DNA from: Omphiscola glabra
Taxonomy: Eukaryota; Mollusca; Gastropoda; Lymnaeidae
NCBI GenBank assembly: GCA_964017045.1
Contig: OZ024806.1
Coordinates: forward strand, 26,213,503-26,277,502
DNA: 64,000 bases
Direction: 5' to 3'
The position numbers and the translations under genes were made by a program. Under the pieces are notes generated by a model. It did no database searches. It was not told the origin of the DNA and was given only the letters and a program-made list of their open reading frames with translations. Each line of letters begins with the position of its first letter. Position 1 is the stretch's first letter. Shown here piece after piece: positions 54,987-64,000 of this stretch.

Positions 54987-55918
54987 GTTTAAGCTTTAGA
55001 GTGAATTGTGAAAAGTGTTTAATCCACTTGCACTCTTTTATGTTGATATCAATGTTTACAAATCAACTCAACTCACTCCAGTTGTGTCTTGCCCAAGGTT
55101 TATCGTTTGGCACAAACTTATATTCAGCTCCATACTGTAACATTGATCAGCGTAAGGGAATGGGGTGTATACATTTAGGATGCTGAAGACTGTTACGAAA
55201 AGTCTCAATGCAGGTGGTTTATTTTGGCACATACTTGAAATTCGGTTTTTCTTTTAGAAAAAAAAAATTGAGGTGGCATTTCCAAATTTCGTATGCGAAG
55301 CGCCAAATTAGTCACTGTAAGGATCAAAGTCATCTGTATCCCGCGCTAGAATGACATGAACTAAAATCATTCCAGTTGTCTAGCCCTTTAGGGTACGCTC
55401 CTAAATACGCTCGAATACTTTAATTAGTTTTGCAATCTTCTACACTTAATTGTGTAGCCAAGAAAGCCCAGCAACCCATACGATTTAAGGGGGCTTCGGA
55501 TATTTTAAGGTTTACAACATTAGATAAGAATATTTTCTTACCTATCTTCCTTAAGTCCAAGGTGCTGGAGGACTTTACCAAAAAGGTGCAAACGGGGCCT
55601 CGAAAAGTGGATCGACGGCTCTGCTTAAACTGCTTGATTAATGCAAATAATGCAACGATCATTTCACACACTGTCTTTTATATCTGTCCACACCCACCCA
55701 GCATACACTAAAGATAAACACGAACCAACTTCACCTCTGACCCCACGATCAACAACTCACGAAACAATCCACACGATCGACAACTCGCCCTACCAAACAT
55801 TTATAACAAATCCAGTTCACAATTATAATTATGAGTTCAATCTTTGTGAAATGTTACCATCAAATATAAAGATTTCTAACTTTTGTAAAATTTAAACATG
55901 TATCTTCTTTTGTCTCAG

Positions 55919-55945
55919 ATGGTTGGATCGCCTCTAATACCGATA
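55919..55945 (+). CDS. Gene 2 candidate micro-exon, 27 nt (MVGSPLIPI)
   Basis: Acceptor TCTTCTTTTGTCTCAG and a weaker donor GTACTA bound nine phase-0 codons, MVGSPLIPI. It sits between the signal-peptide and the 45-nt exons, where gene 1 has VSANPLAIP, and shows some resemblance to it. The matching gene 1 sequence at 18652 has no donor. The weak donor keeps confidence low. Confidence 0.35.
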
Positions 55946-55959
55946 GTACTACGTTTGTT

Positions 55960-56640
55960 AAATTATATTTAATTAAACGGAAATATACGGGGGGTAAAAT
56001 AACAAGAGTAGAGCAGACAGATGAAACCACCATTAAAATCAAAAACCACACTTTAGAAAAACGTAAATCAATTCAAATACATAGGAATATTAACTAATGA
56101 AAAAGAAAAAAACAACATTCTAACAGAAATAAAAGAAAAAAAAATATTTTTGTCGGAAACAGGGCATACTTCAGTAGTCAGAAAATAATCAAAAGTAAAC
56201 ATTACAAGAAAATCAAAGAAAACTATATATGAAACTGTAATCAGAGGAGTTGCAACATATGCAATTGAAATTTGTCCCTAGCAAAAAAACGGCAGAAAAC
56301 GTATTAAATACTTGGGAGAAAAAATTCTCAGGAAAATATAAACACCAACAAAAGACGAAAATTGATGGAGAATATGAACCACATAAGAAATGTATCGTCT
56401 GTATAAGGACCTCACGCTCGATGCAGAATTAAAAAGGGCAGGTTACGCTTGGGACGACACTTAGAAAGAAGGCCAACTGACAGAACGGTAAAGAGGGTAC
56501 ACGACCAAAACACCAGACAAAAAAATCAAAGACAGACGTAGGCTTAGATTGATGGATGATGTGGAAAAAAATCTACAGCAGCTGGGAATCCAAGCTTGGA
56601 AAGAAAAAAACATAAGTTAGGTCTGAATGACAAGAAGTGA
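55960..56640 (+). mobile_element. LINE ORF2 C-terminal part, decayed
   Basis: Reads, with frameshifts, TIKIKNHTLEK, QFKYIGILTNEKEKNNILTE, KKTIYETVIRGVATYAIEIC, YLGEKILRKIYTPTK, NMNHIRNVSSVYKDL and a DxLQQLGIQAWKEK end. This is the standard thumb and C-terminal order of a non-LTR retrotransposon (FKYLGS, YKTVIRPVLLYG, ILRKIYGP motifs). The reverse transcriptase core is missing. Confidence 0.7.
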
Positions 56641-56985
56641 TGAAGCAGGCCAAAGCCCTACATGAGCTGTAGCGCTACAGGACAAGATGGAAGAAAGTAG
56701 TGAGTCAGGTCATAAGCTACATGGGCTGTAGCGCTACAGGGATAGATGAAGTATTAATGTAGGCCAAAGCCTAATATGGGCTTTAGCGCTACAGGGATAG
56801 ATGGAAGGAAGTGGTGAGGCAGGCCAGCGCCCAACATGGGCTGCAGCGCTACAGGGGTGGATGGAAGGAAGTGGTGAGGCAGGCCAAAGCCTTACTTGGG
56901 CCATACCTCTACAGGGATGGATGGAAGGAAGTAGGAGGAAGGCCAAAGCTCTACATTGGCTGCAGCGCTACAGGGTTGTATGGAT
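56641..56985. repeat. 60-bp tandem repeat derived from the LINE end, 5 copies
   Basis: Unit codes approximately DGWKEVVRQAKALHGLQRYR, which fits the natural end of this LINE type (WxxVVxQAKALHG). The 60-bp period keeps the frame, so the LINE C-terminus was duplicated in tandem after or during insertion. Confidence 0.8.
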
Positions 56986-57433
56986 GGAAAATAAGAAGTC
57001 TTATTGTATTCTTAAACTAAATATATCCCATACACCAAAAGAAAAAACGGAAAGTTATAAGAGTTATAGAAAAACAACTCCAACTTTTTTAAATCCTTAT
57101 AAATATAATTAGAAGGTTTAGAAAATTGGGTTTTTGTAAATTAATTAAGTATTCATATAAACAGTTCTTTTGTTTTTGCTTTTTTAAATTTTGGTGCGCA
57201 TTGTTGAATACATTGCATAAATTTAATTATACATATTTTAGTTTCATAAAGTTAAAAATAAAATTAAAAAAACATAAAACGGTGATTGACAGATTAATAG
57301 AATGATTGATAGATACATTTGAATCCAATTAAAGATATTTATAAGTATCTAAAAATGTAATCTTTTTATAAAAATATATTTATGACATTCTTTAGAATTG
57401 TTTGTAATAATTCCAGTCTCATTCCCTCCACAG

Positions 57434-57478
57434 TCAAATGTCATAGAATCAAGCAACAACACTGTCGCAGTGAACGAG
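57434..57478 (+). CDS. Gene 2 micro-exon, 45 nt (Ser/Asn-rich)
   Basis: Fifteen phase-0 codons, SNVIESSNNTVAVNE, between CTCCACAG and GTAATT. The C-terminal half (NxTVAVN) is identical to the gene 1 exon at 19220. One N-glycosylation sequon (NNT) is kept. Confidence 0.85.
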
Positions 57479-57479
57479 G

Positions 57480-57920
57480 TAATTAAAGCAATTTCAGTGT
57501 TGATTATTAATTATGTTTTACAATTATACGTTTTGTATAACAGAAAGGTTTCATAATGGTGATCTTGTGCTGTACATAGATCTATGTCGCGTGATCTTTT
57601 ATAGGTAGTCTTAGTTTGAATAAATAAGGTCATGGAACTTGCTTAGCCCACCGTAATATAATTAATGTCACCTCCCCATTTTTTTTCCTTAAAAAAAAAA
57701 AGTAAAGAAAAGAATTGATACAATTCATGATAATAATATTTTTTTTTTCAAAATAAAAGAGTTGGTATATAAATTTAAATTTAAAATTATGAATATGAAA
57801 ATTGCAAGTCTAAATAGATCGATTTGATTAAAACTAATGTACTCTTAGTGAGAACATGCCAATACTTAGACATTTTATTATTAAATCATCAACTAATTAT
57901 TTTTATTTTAATCTCTGCAC
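57480..57920. other. Gene 2 short intron, nothing recognised
   Basis: AT-rich; it replaces the 5.3 kb and two exons that gene 1 has between the matching exons. Confidence 0.5.
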
Positions 57921-57922
57921 AG

Positions 57923-57931
57923 AGAAGAGCG
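57923..57931 (+). CDS. Gene 2 9-nt micro-exon (RRA)
   Basis: Acceptor TCTCTGCACAG, nine bases coding Arg-Arg-Ala, donor GTGGGT. It is the counterpart of the gene 1 exon at 24549, lying between the Ser/Asn-rich exon and the Gly-rich exon in both genes. Confidence 0.7.
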
Positions 57932-57934
57932 GTG

Positions 57935-58420
57935 GGTATTAACTGTAAAGAAGTGCAAAGGAAATTCTAAAATAAAAATAATTGTATATATTAAATTGAG
58001 CATGTAACGTCTTACACGAAATATCATGACGTCTTTGTGATGTATTACACATGTTAGAGATCGACAATTGTATTTATTTTTTTGTTTTAATTAAAGACAA
58101 GAGAAGTTAAACCTATAATTTTATGTAGAAGTTAAAGATAACAAATCAATTCACCTTTCAAATTTCACAAACACGACCTATAGAAATAACATCGTACTGT
58201 TGAATTTATTGTACTCGCATCTAGTAAGACAATTATTGATTTAAAAAATCAATGTATCTTTTTTTTACATTAACACACTTGACGGCACATGTACTGCATA
58301 AACTAATTTTAAAATATTATCTCATCGAGGATCATGGCGTATCAGCAATGTGTTGTCTTTGTTTATCGAGGAGATCGACTTTGACCGCTTTGAACTTGTA
58401 TTATACGGTTAAAATCGCTT
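57935..58420. other. Gene 2 intron, nothing recognised
   Basis: AT-rich sequence with no element or exon seen before the SPIN-like element. Confidence 0.5.
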
Positions 58421-58424
58421 AACA

Positions 58425-58628
58425 CAGTGGCTCTCAGCCTTACCAATGCTGCGACTCTTTTTTAATACAGTTTCTTGTGTTGTGTCGACCCCCAGCCACA
58501 ACATTTGTTTCGCTGCTACTTCAAAATAGTAGAGTGTATGTGTTTTCTGACGGTCTTAGGCGACCCCTGGAAAAGGCTCATTCGACCCCCAAAAGGGTCG
58601 CGACCCACACACAGGTTGAGAACCGCTG
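58425..58628 (-). mobile_element. SPIN-like hAT miniature element, inverted copy
   Basis: 204 bp, reverse orientation: ends CAGTGGCTCTCAGCC and GGTTGAGAACCGCTG, with GGTCTTAGGCGACCCCTGG and AAAGGGTCGCGACCCACAC. Flanks GCTTAACA and GTTTGACA agree at six of eight bases. It lies in the gene 2 intron before the Gly-rich exon. Confidence 0.8.
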
Positions 58629-59264
58629 GTTTGACACGAAATTGAGGGGACCGAAATATTTCATCATGTAAAAAAAATTCGTGTTAAACGATGCATATAA
58701 AAATATATATCTATACTCGGCACCGCAATATTATTTCGTCTTAACCAATTTCCCGTGTTAAGCTTTTCGCGTTAAACGTATATCACTGTATGATATTTTC
58801 CTACCGGACAACAGTGACCAGAGTACACTGATGAAGATGTCAGCTGTTTTTTCTATAGCAAACGTTGTTAGTTATTTAATTCTACAATTGCATTTTTTAC
58901 TTTTGTTAATATGTGGGATAAATAAAACATTACAATGTATATATTAATCTCAGTCCAGGAGAGTTCAAAATATATCATCTAAAATGAAACATAAAAATTT
59001 AGTTTGTGGAATCAAAATTTAAATAAAGGTGGCCGGATTACTTATACTAATACGGTGGCGTAGCTTAAGTTAGTGCCACGTGGGGGCGGGCAAATATTTT
59101 CACAGCGACCGCCTGTAACAAATAAAATTGTGATGCAGCCGTATAGAACTGTTTAAAAATATTTTGGTTCATAAATATGGACGTATCTTTATAATGCTCT
59201 CATAGATTGGTCAGACCCAAATAAATACATCTATGTTAGGTCAAATGAAATTTCTGTATTTCAG

Positions 59265-60488
59265 TTAGGACAAGGTTACAATGGCAATGGCACATTGAAG
59301 GAAGAAGGAAACGGCAGAGGCAAAAGACAGGGCACTAAAGAGGGCACTGGACAGGGCACAGGATTAGGCAGAGGACAGGGCACTGGACTGGGCAAAGGAT
59401 TGGGCAGAGGACTGGGCAGAGGTCAAGGCAATGGACATAACACAGGATTAGGCAGAGGACAGGGCACAGGATTGGGCAGAGGACAAGGCAATGGACAGGT
59501 CGGAGGACAAGGCACTAGACAGGGCACAGGGTTAGGCAATGGACAGGGCGGAGGACAAGGCAATAGACAGGGCACAGGGTTAGGCAGAGGACAGGGCACT
59601 AGACAGGGCACAGGATTGGGCAGAGGACAAGGCAATGGACAGGTCGGAGGACAAGGCACTAGACAGGGCACAGGGTTAGGCAATGGACAGGGCGGAGGAC
59701 AAGGCAATAGACAGGGCACAGGGTTAGGCAGAGGACAGGGCACTAGACAGGGCACAGGATTGGGTAGAGGACAAGGCAATAGACAGGGCATAGGGTTAGG
59801 CAGAGGACAGGGCAATGGACAGGGCACTAAACAGGGCACAGGATTGGGTAGAAGACAAAGCAATAAACAGGGCACAGGATTAGGCAGAGGGCAGGGTATT
59901 GGACAGGGCAATCGACAGGGAAAAGGATTGGGCAGAGGACAAGGCAATAGACAGGGCAGAGGACAGGGCAGAGGACAGGGCAATGGACAGGGCAAAATAC
60001 AGGGTAGAGGACAAGGTAATAGACAGGGCACAGGATTAGGCAGAGGACGGGGCACTGGACAGGGTACCGGATTGGGAAGAGGACAGGACAGAGGACAGCG
60101 CGGAGGACAGAGTGTAGGCCAAGGCAATAGACAGTGCACAATGTTAGGCAGAGGACAGGGCAGAGGACAAGGAAGAGGAGAGGGAAATGGAAATAAACAG
60201 GGCACAGGATTAGGCATAGGACAAGGCAGAGGACAGGGTAGTGGACAGGGCAATCGACAGGGCACAGGATTGGGTAAAGGACAAGGCCATAAACAGGGCA
60301 CAGGATTAGGCAGAGGGCGTGGCAGGGGACAGGGCAATGGACAGGGCAATAGACAGGGCACAGGATTGGGCAGAGGACAAGGTAATCGACAGGGCACAGG
60401 ATTAGGAAGAGGACAAGGCAGGGGACAGGGCAGAGGACAAGGCAAAGGACACGGAAGAGGAGACAATGACATTTTTTATTCAACAAAT
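59265..60488 (+). CDS. Gene 2 Gly/Gln/Arg-rich repeat exon, 1224 nt
   Basis: A 408-codon phase-0 exon from acceptor TTTCTGTATTTCAG to donor GTAAGA. It starts [17 protein letters not shown], matching the start of the gene 1 exon at 26059, then becomes a long array of [16 protein letters not shown] peptides in which every second residue is Gly, and ends [11 protein letters not shown] 144-bp (48-codon) segment around 59482-59625 is repeated at 59626-59769, showing in-frame unequal exchange. No stop interrupts the exon, and the repeat units are multiples of three, unlike the nearby non-coding minisatellites. The opposite strand is also open but only as a shadow of the repeat. Confidence 0.85.
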
Positions 60489-61099
60489 GTAAGATTCCTT
60501 TTTTTATGTCTCATACACTCAGACCATAACATGTCTTATTAGAAACGGAACATTTCTTTCAGTCCAGATATTTTTTGTGGCATTAGTTTTATTATATTTT
60601 CGATCGATATTTCATGACTGACGTTACAGAAATTTTTTATGAAGAACAACACAGAACGTTTTAATGAAAAGATGTCGCAGACTATACTATATAGTAAAAG
60701 AAAATAATGCGTTCAAAAAGAATAATGGCGCAAAATTTGATCGAGTGAACTGAAAATGAAATTCGATCAAATTTCCGTTCGACATATGCACGATGCGAAG
60801 TACGTGAAAACCCTGAAGAAAAAGGAAATAATAAAGCAACGAACGTATCGTCAGGCATCCTTCTTCGGCGAACAAACAACCATGCAAACAATTATACGAT
60901 TATAATAAACACTTAACTTCAATGTAGTGTCCGATAGAAGCAATACACATTTGCCATAACATGTTAGAGACATGTCTGTCTTTTTATTGTCAATATTGTT
61001 TTTAAACTAAGGCACAGGTGCATTTTTTGTCTGGTTTTTTTTTGGATATGTTTAATGTAATTTAAAATATATTTAATGCAATTTATGATATATGCTTGA

Positions 61100-61612
61100 T
61101 GTTTAATTTTTATAGGTTTAATGTAAATTATGACAAGTTTCATGTTTTTATGCCATTTTAAATGTAAAAAAAAAATTAATTTAATGTCATTTAAGATAAA
61201 TTTAATATCATTTATGACATGTTTAATGTGATGTATCACATGTTAAATATATAGTGTATGACATTTTAAACGTAATTTATTATATGTTTAATGTAATATG
61301 GGATTTTCTTTTGAATTTATGACACTTTTACATGGAAAATCCCAGGGATATAGTAACAAAGAACGGGAATAAGGACAAATGCTATAACGGACTCTAATCT
61401 TTGGATTACCTCTCTTGGCACTATTCATTTTGTATGTACTGGATGATGGCTAATGCTTGTCGTCAGATGTAACATATTATTTTCCGTGTCGTTTAGGACG
61501 GGTCCTATAATACACAAATGTCATGTCATTTATTTGCTTTTCTTGTAATGTTACATTTCAAATCATAAAAATATGTCATAAGTCAGTTCAAAACATTGTT
61601 TTGTTTATGTTC
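61100..61612. repeat. Intron module copy 4 (in gene 2)
   Basis: ATCTTTGGATTACCTCTCTTG, AACATATTATTTTCCGTGTCG and AATGTTACATTTCAAATC match gene 1 modules. It precedes the gene 2 type B exon at 61616, so the module existed before the two genes diverged. TTTAATGTAATTTA-like repeats fill 61040-61300. Confidence 0.65.
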
Positions 61613-61615
61613 CAG

Positions 61616-61660
61616 ACAACAGAGGCTGAGCGTGGGAAAGTAAACAGCACCGGAGAAGGG
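61616..61660 (+). CDS. Gene 2 micro-exon type B, 45 nt
   Basis: Fifteen phase-0 codons, TTEAERGKVNSTGEG, acceptor TTTATGTTCCAG, donor GTAAGT. Matches AAEAERGKLNGSGKD at 33088, and has gained an NST sequon. The preceding intron (from about 61100) matches gene 1 introns at 29300, 30600 and 32650. Confidence 0.8.
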
Positions 61661-62042
61661 GTAAGTGAACGGTGTTACCATGGCAACCAAACTGCGCACA
61701 TGGGAAACGAATTCGGTAGACGTCATTCTTAAAAACCAAATGACATTACGATTTCATGATCTGAATCTATTTATCATCTTTTTGTCCCTAAAAAACCAGA
61801 TATGTTAATTATCAGAAACATGTAGGGTTAAATACAAAGACGTCTTTTAATGGTACATTGCTTACACACAAATGCCAGCCGCCAATAAAAGTTGTTATAG
61901 TAGTATATGCAATATATAGGCTATAAATAGTTTTAACACCTTTTTACGTTTTTAAAATCCAAATGTAAAAGTTAAATTTTACAATGATAAGATTATGATT
62001 GATTATCGCGTTAAATGTATTTTGTTGTTGTTTTTTTTAAAG

Positions 62043-62066
62043 GAAACCCATAATGACACAGCTGAG
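62043..62066 (+). CDS. Gene 2 micro-exon type C, 24 nt (ETHNDTAE)
   Basis: Acceptor TTTTTTTTAAAG and consensus donor GTAAGT bound eight phase-0 codons, ETHNDTAE, related to EKNGSDAAE at 33435 but one codon shorter. Contains an NDT sequon. Confidence 0.7.
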
Positions 62067-62440
62067 GTAAGTGTTTTATTGTCGCTGAAAATGTTTCTCT
62101 CTTAAATGGAGCCATGGCTTTGCACGTGATTGCTGTTTTTAAAAACTTTGGGGTTTTAACACAAGATGATGTGTTCAAGAGCTTCAGCCATTTACACAGG
62201 ATTTTGGGTTTGATAGTTTTAGGGATTCCCACAGTGTTATTGATTTAAGAGACAAAAAACAAGAGAGATCTTATGTACATATTTCAATGACATTTATATA
62301 TATATATATATTTCTTTGTTCTTTTTTTCAAATGTTATTTTATAGCATCTTTCATTTCGATGTACAATTAAAAAGTTTGGAATTAAATTATTGATCAGCA
62401 ATTTCCTTTTATGTCTCTTTTCTAATATGTTTATGTACAG

Positions 62441-62518
62441 CGCGGTGAGCCCAGCCTTGGGCTGGGGTACCAAAATAGATAAGACAACTAATAATAATAA
62501 TAATAATAATAATAATAT
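62441..62518 (+). mobile_element. LINE 3' tail with AAT microsatellite
   Basis: ACAGCGCGGTGAGCCCAGCC, TTGGGCTGGGGTACCAAAAT and an AAT run. It matches the inverted tail of the LINE at 45655-45740 (CAGCGCTATATAAAAC, CCCAGCCCTTGGATGGGG). A 5'-truncated short insertion. Confidence 0.65.
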
Positions 62519-62672
62519 CCTACATTTTAAAATCAATACTTAAACTCTAGTGAAATTATTTACTTATATTTAAAAGTGTTTTTTTTTAATGTAATTGAGA
62601 TTTAATGTCTGTAAATCAAATTTAATATTATGAATGCATCTCTTCTTTTAAAATAATTATGTATGTCCTCAG

Positions 62673-62816
62673 ATAAAAGTAGAAGAGAGTGTAGATGAAT
62701 ATGCACAAGACAGTGTAGATGAATATGCAGAAGACAGTGTAGAGGAGGAATATATAGAAGACAGTGTAGAGGAATATGCAGAAGACAGTGTAGAGGAATA
62801 TCTAGAGGACAATGAA
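62673..62816 (+). CDS. Gene 2 acidic tyrosine-repeat exon, 144 nt
   Basis: Acceptor TATGTATGTCCTCAG and donor GTATGA bound 48 phase-0 codons. The peptide is five near-copies of an eight-residue unit, EDSVEEYA, starting IKVEESVDEY and ending EEYLEDNE. The units are 24 bp (one carries an extra codon), so the minisatellite is in frame. Each Tyr is flanked by Asp/Glu, the context tyrosylprotein sulfotransferase prefers in secreted proteins; sulfation itself is inference. Confidence 0.75.
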
Positions 62817-63637
62817 GTATGAATTGTAAAATATTGTGAAGAACACATACTTGGACGAGTACTTGGACAAGTATAAGGAACATTAGAATGTCAAACGATA
62901 TGATATATCGCAGAAAAAAATGATTGAGGATTGAAATAAATAGTATGAAAAATCTGAATCTTAATTTAGCATTTGACACACATTCAAATTAATTTTAGAA
63001 TTGCCCCCTTTCACGTTTAACTAATGACATGTATTAAATGACATCTAATGGTTGATATCTGCTTTCATATGTCAGTCAAAGCGTCATATAAATGTTGAAT
63101 TATGTCCTGCCGTGTAGTGGTTATCATCCAAAGGGACCGCTAATATCGTGAGAGAGTTGTCGTTTCATGAACCAGTCAATGGGATTAATCGTGTCTAAAC
63201 ATAGCCTGCATACATGTGCGTGACGTCACTCGAGATGTGTTCAACGCAATGCGTTTCTGCTTGCCAAGTTGTATTTTTTTTTAAATTGCTTACAATGGAA
63301 ACAAACCAGAGGGGCACCCATCAAGAAACGAAACATACCTTAGTCGAGATAACCTTTTACATTTTTAATTCACACAAATGTTACTTTTACAATGATGAGA
63401 CTTGTAATTTTGACTTATCAGAAAGACACTAAAACGCATCTAACTGATTTCACAAAGACACATTTTATGACGTCAATTCAGATGATATTTCGAATTGCAA
63501 TAAAACTTAGATGTTTACTGAAATAATTACTCACACCTTCCTCAAGAATTTGTAACAAGAATTTTAAAATATTATCTGGACTAAATATGTTGTATTTGTT
63601 AGGTCATTGAAACATATTTAACTGCTTGAAATTTCAG

Positions 63638-63664
63638 ACGGAAGACAAAAACGACGACACCGAG
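63638..63664 (+). CDS. Gene 2 micro-exon type C, 27 nt (TEDKNDDTE)
   Basis: Acceptor TTGAAATTTCAG and donor GTAAGG bound nine phase-0 codons, TEDKNDDTE, related to the exon at 62043. It is the last gene 2 exon seen before the window ends. Confidence 0.7.
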
Positions 63665-64000
63665 GTAAGGGTTTGAGAGTCACTGAATGAAGTAAATGTA
63701 TTTTTAAAAAAAGTAATTAGTTTTAGTCATTGATTTCAACTGGTTCGATCTAGTTGAGCAAATCGATTAAACAAATAATAAGCACTTCTTATCATGGTTT
63801 CCCTATTAGGTGGGATCCTATGCAGAAGGAAATAATGGAAATTCTTCCTCGTATCTTAATATTTCTCATATTCAAAATATATTCTATTTTGTTGGTTCTC
63901 ATTCGTTTTTTAAAAGCTAAAATTAGAATTGTATGTAATAATACATTACATTCAGTTTAATTTTTTTAAAAATATAATTGATTATTTGAATCAGTTATTG

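Larger units (their letters stand above)
53334..64000 (+). other. Micro-exon gene 2 (paralogue, 3' end beyond window)
   Basis: Tandem paralogue of the gene at 14927. It shares the promoter, the 76-nt 5' UTR exon, the 72-nt signal-peptide exon, a 45-nt exon, a 9-nt exon and the Gly-rich exon, in the same order and all in phase 0. It lacks counterparts of the gene 1 exons at 21418 and 22901, and its Gly-rich exon has grown from 81 to 408 codons. Downstream it has a 45-nt exon of the same type as gene 1 exons at 33088 and 40487, short acidic exons and a 48-codon acidic tyrosine-repeat exon. Supported exons sum to about 530 codons. No stop is reached before the window ends, so the gene is partial. 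Confidence 0.75.

Noticed and set aside
59423..60472. 349- and 219-codon minus-strand ORFs opposite the Gly-rich exon
   Set aside because: Shadow of the in-frame repeat: GG and GC-rich codons have few stop codons on the opposite strand. The + strand exon has splice sites and a paralogue.

Overview
The window is eukaryotic, intron-rich, AT-rich metazoan DNA. The mix of repeats (CR1/L2-like, L1/Tx1-like and other LINE ends, a tRNA-derived SINE, many hAT-type miniature elements including SPIN-like copies, and a minisatellite every 1-2 kb) suggests an invertebrate, most likely a gastropod mollusc. That placement is inference; no marker gene is present. There is no conventional long-ORF gene. The long open frames are either open tandem repeats or retrotransposon reverse transcriptase.

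The main content is a head-to-tail pair of paralogous split genes on the + strand. Gene 1 runs from about 14927 to 45040 and gene 2 from 53334 past the right edge. Both have a matching promoter (TATA-like box and initiator 31 bp apart), a 76-nt 5' UTR exon, a 10-nt leader plus 72-nt exon coding a 24-residue signal peptide, then a chain of very small exons (9 to 48 nt, most often 27, 33 or 45 nt). Nearly all begin and end in phase 0, so each is a frame-neutral cassette. One larger exon per gene codes a Gly-rich low-complexity domain: 81 codons (Gly/Lys/Arg) in gene 1 and 408 codons (Gly/Gln/Arg) in gene 2. The predicted products are secreted, with an N-terminal Ser/Thr/Asn part carrying glycosylation sequons, a basic Gly-rich core, and alternating acidic (Asp/Glu) and Lys-Gly peptides. 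The architecture resembles the micro-exon genes known from schistosomes, but I do not recognise the family. Exons and their introns were duplicated inside the gene; two exon copies have lost their donor GT.

Layout: 1-2390 LINE pieces split by two minisatellite blocks; 2390-7260 non-coding sequence and a degenerate ~180-bp repeat family; 7262-8876 CR1/L2-like LINE (minus); 9533-11230 a 35-bp satellite and degenerate repeats; 11290-12400 L1/Tx1-like LINE (minus); 12400-14580 simple and minisatellite DNA; 14581-45040 gene 1 with introns full of minisatellites and element fragments; 45040-53000 intergenic, with a SINE, a second CR1-like LINE (minus), foldback elements and a solo LTR with 5-bp target duplications; 53000-64000 gene 2, incomplete at its 3' end.

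The exon models rest on splice consensus, uniform phase and paralogue comparison made by eye. RNA evidence would decide which micro-exons are used.
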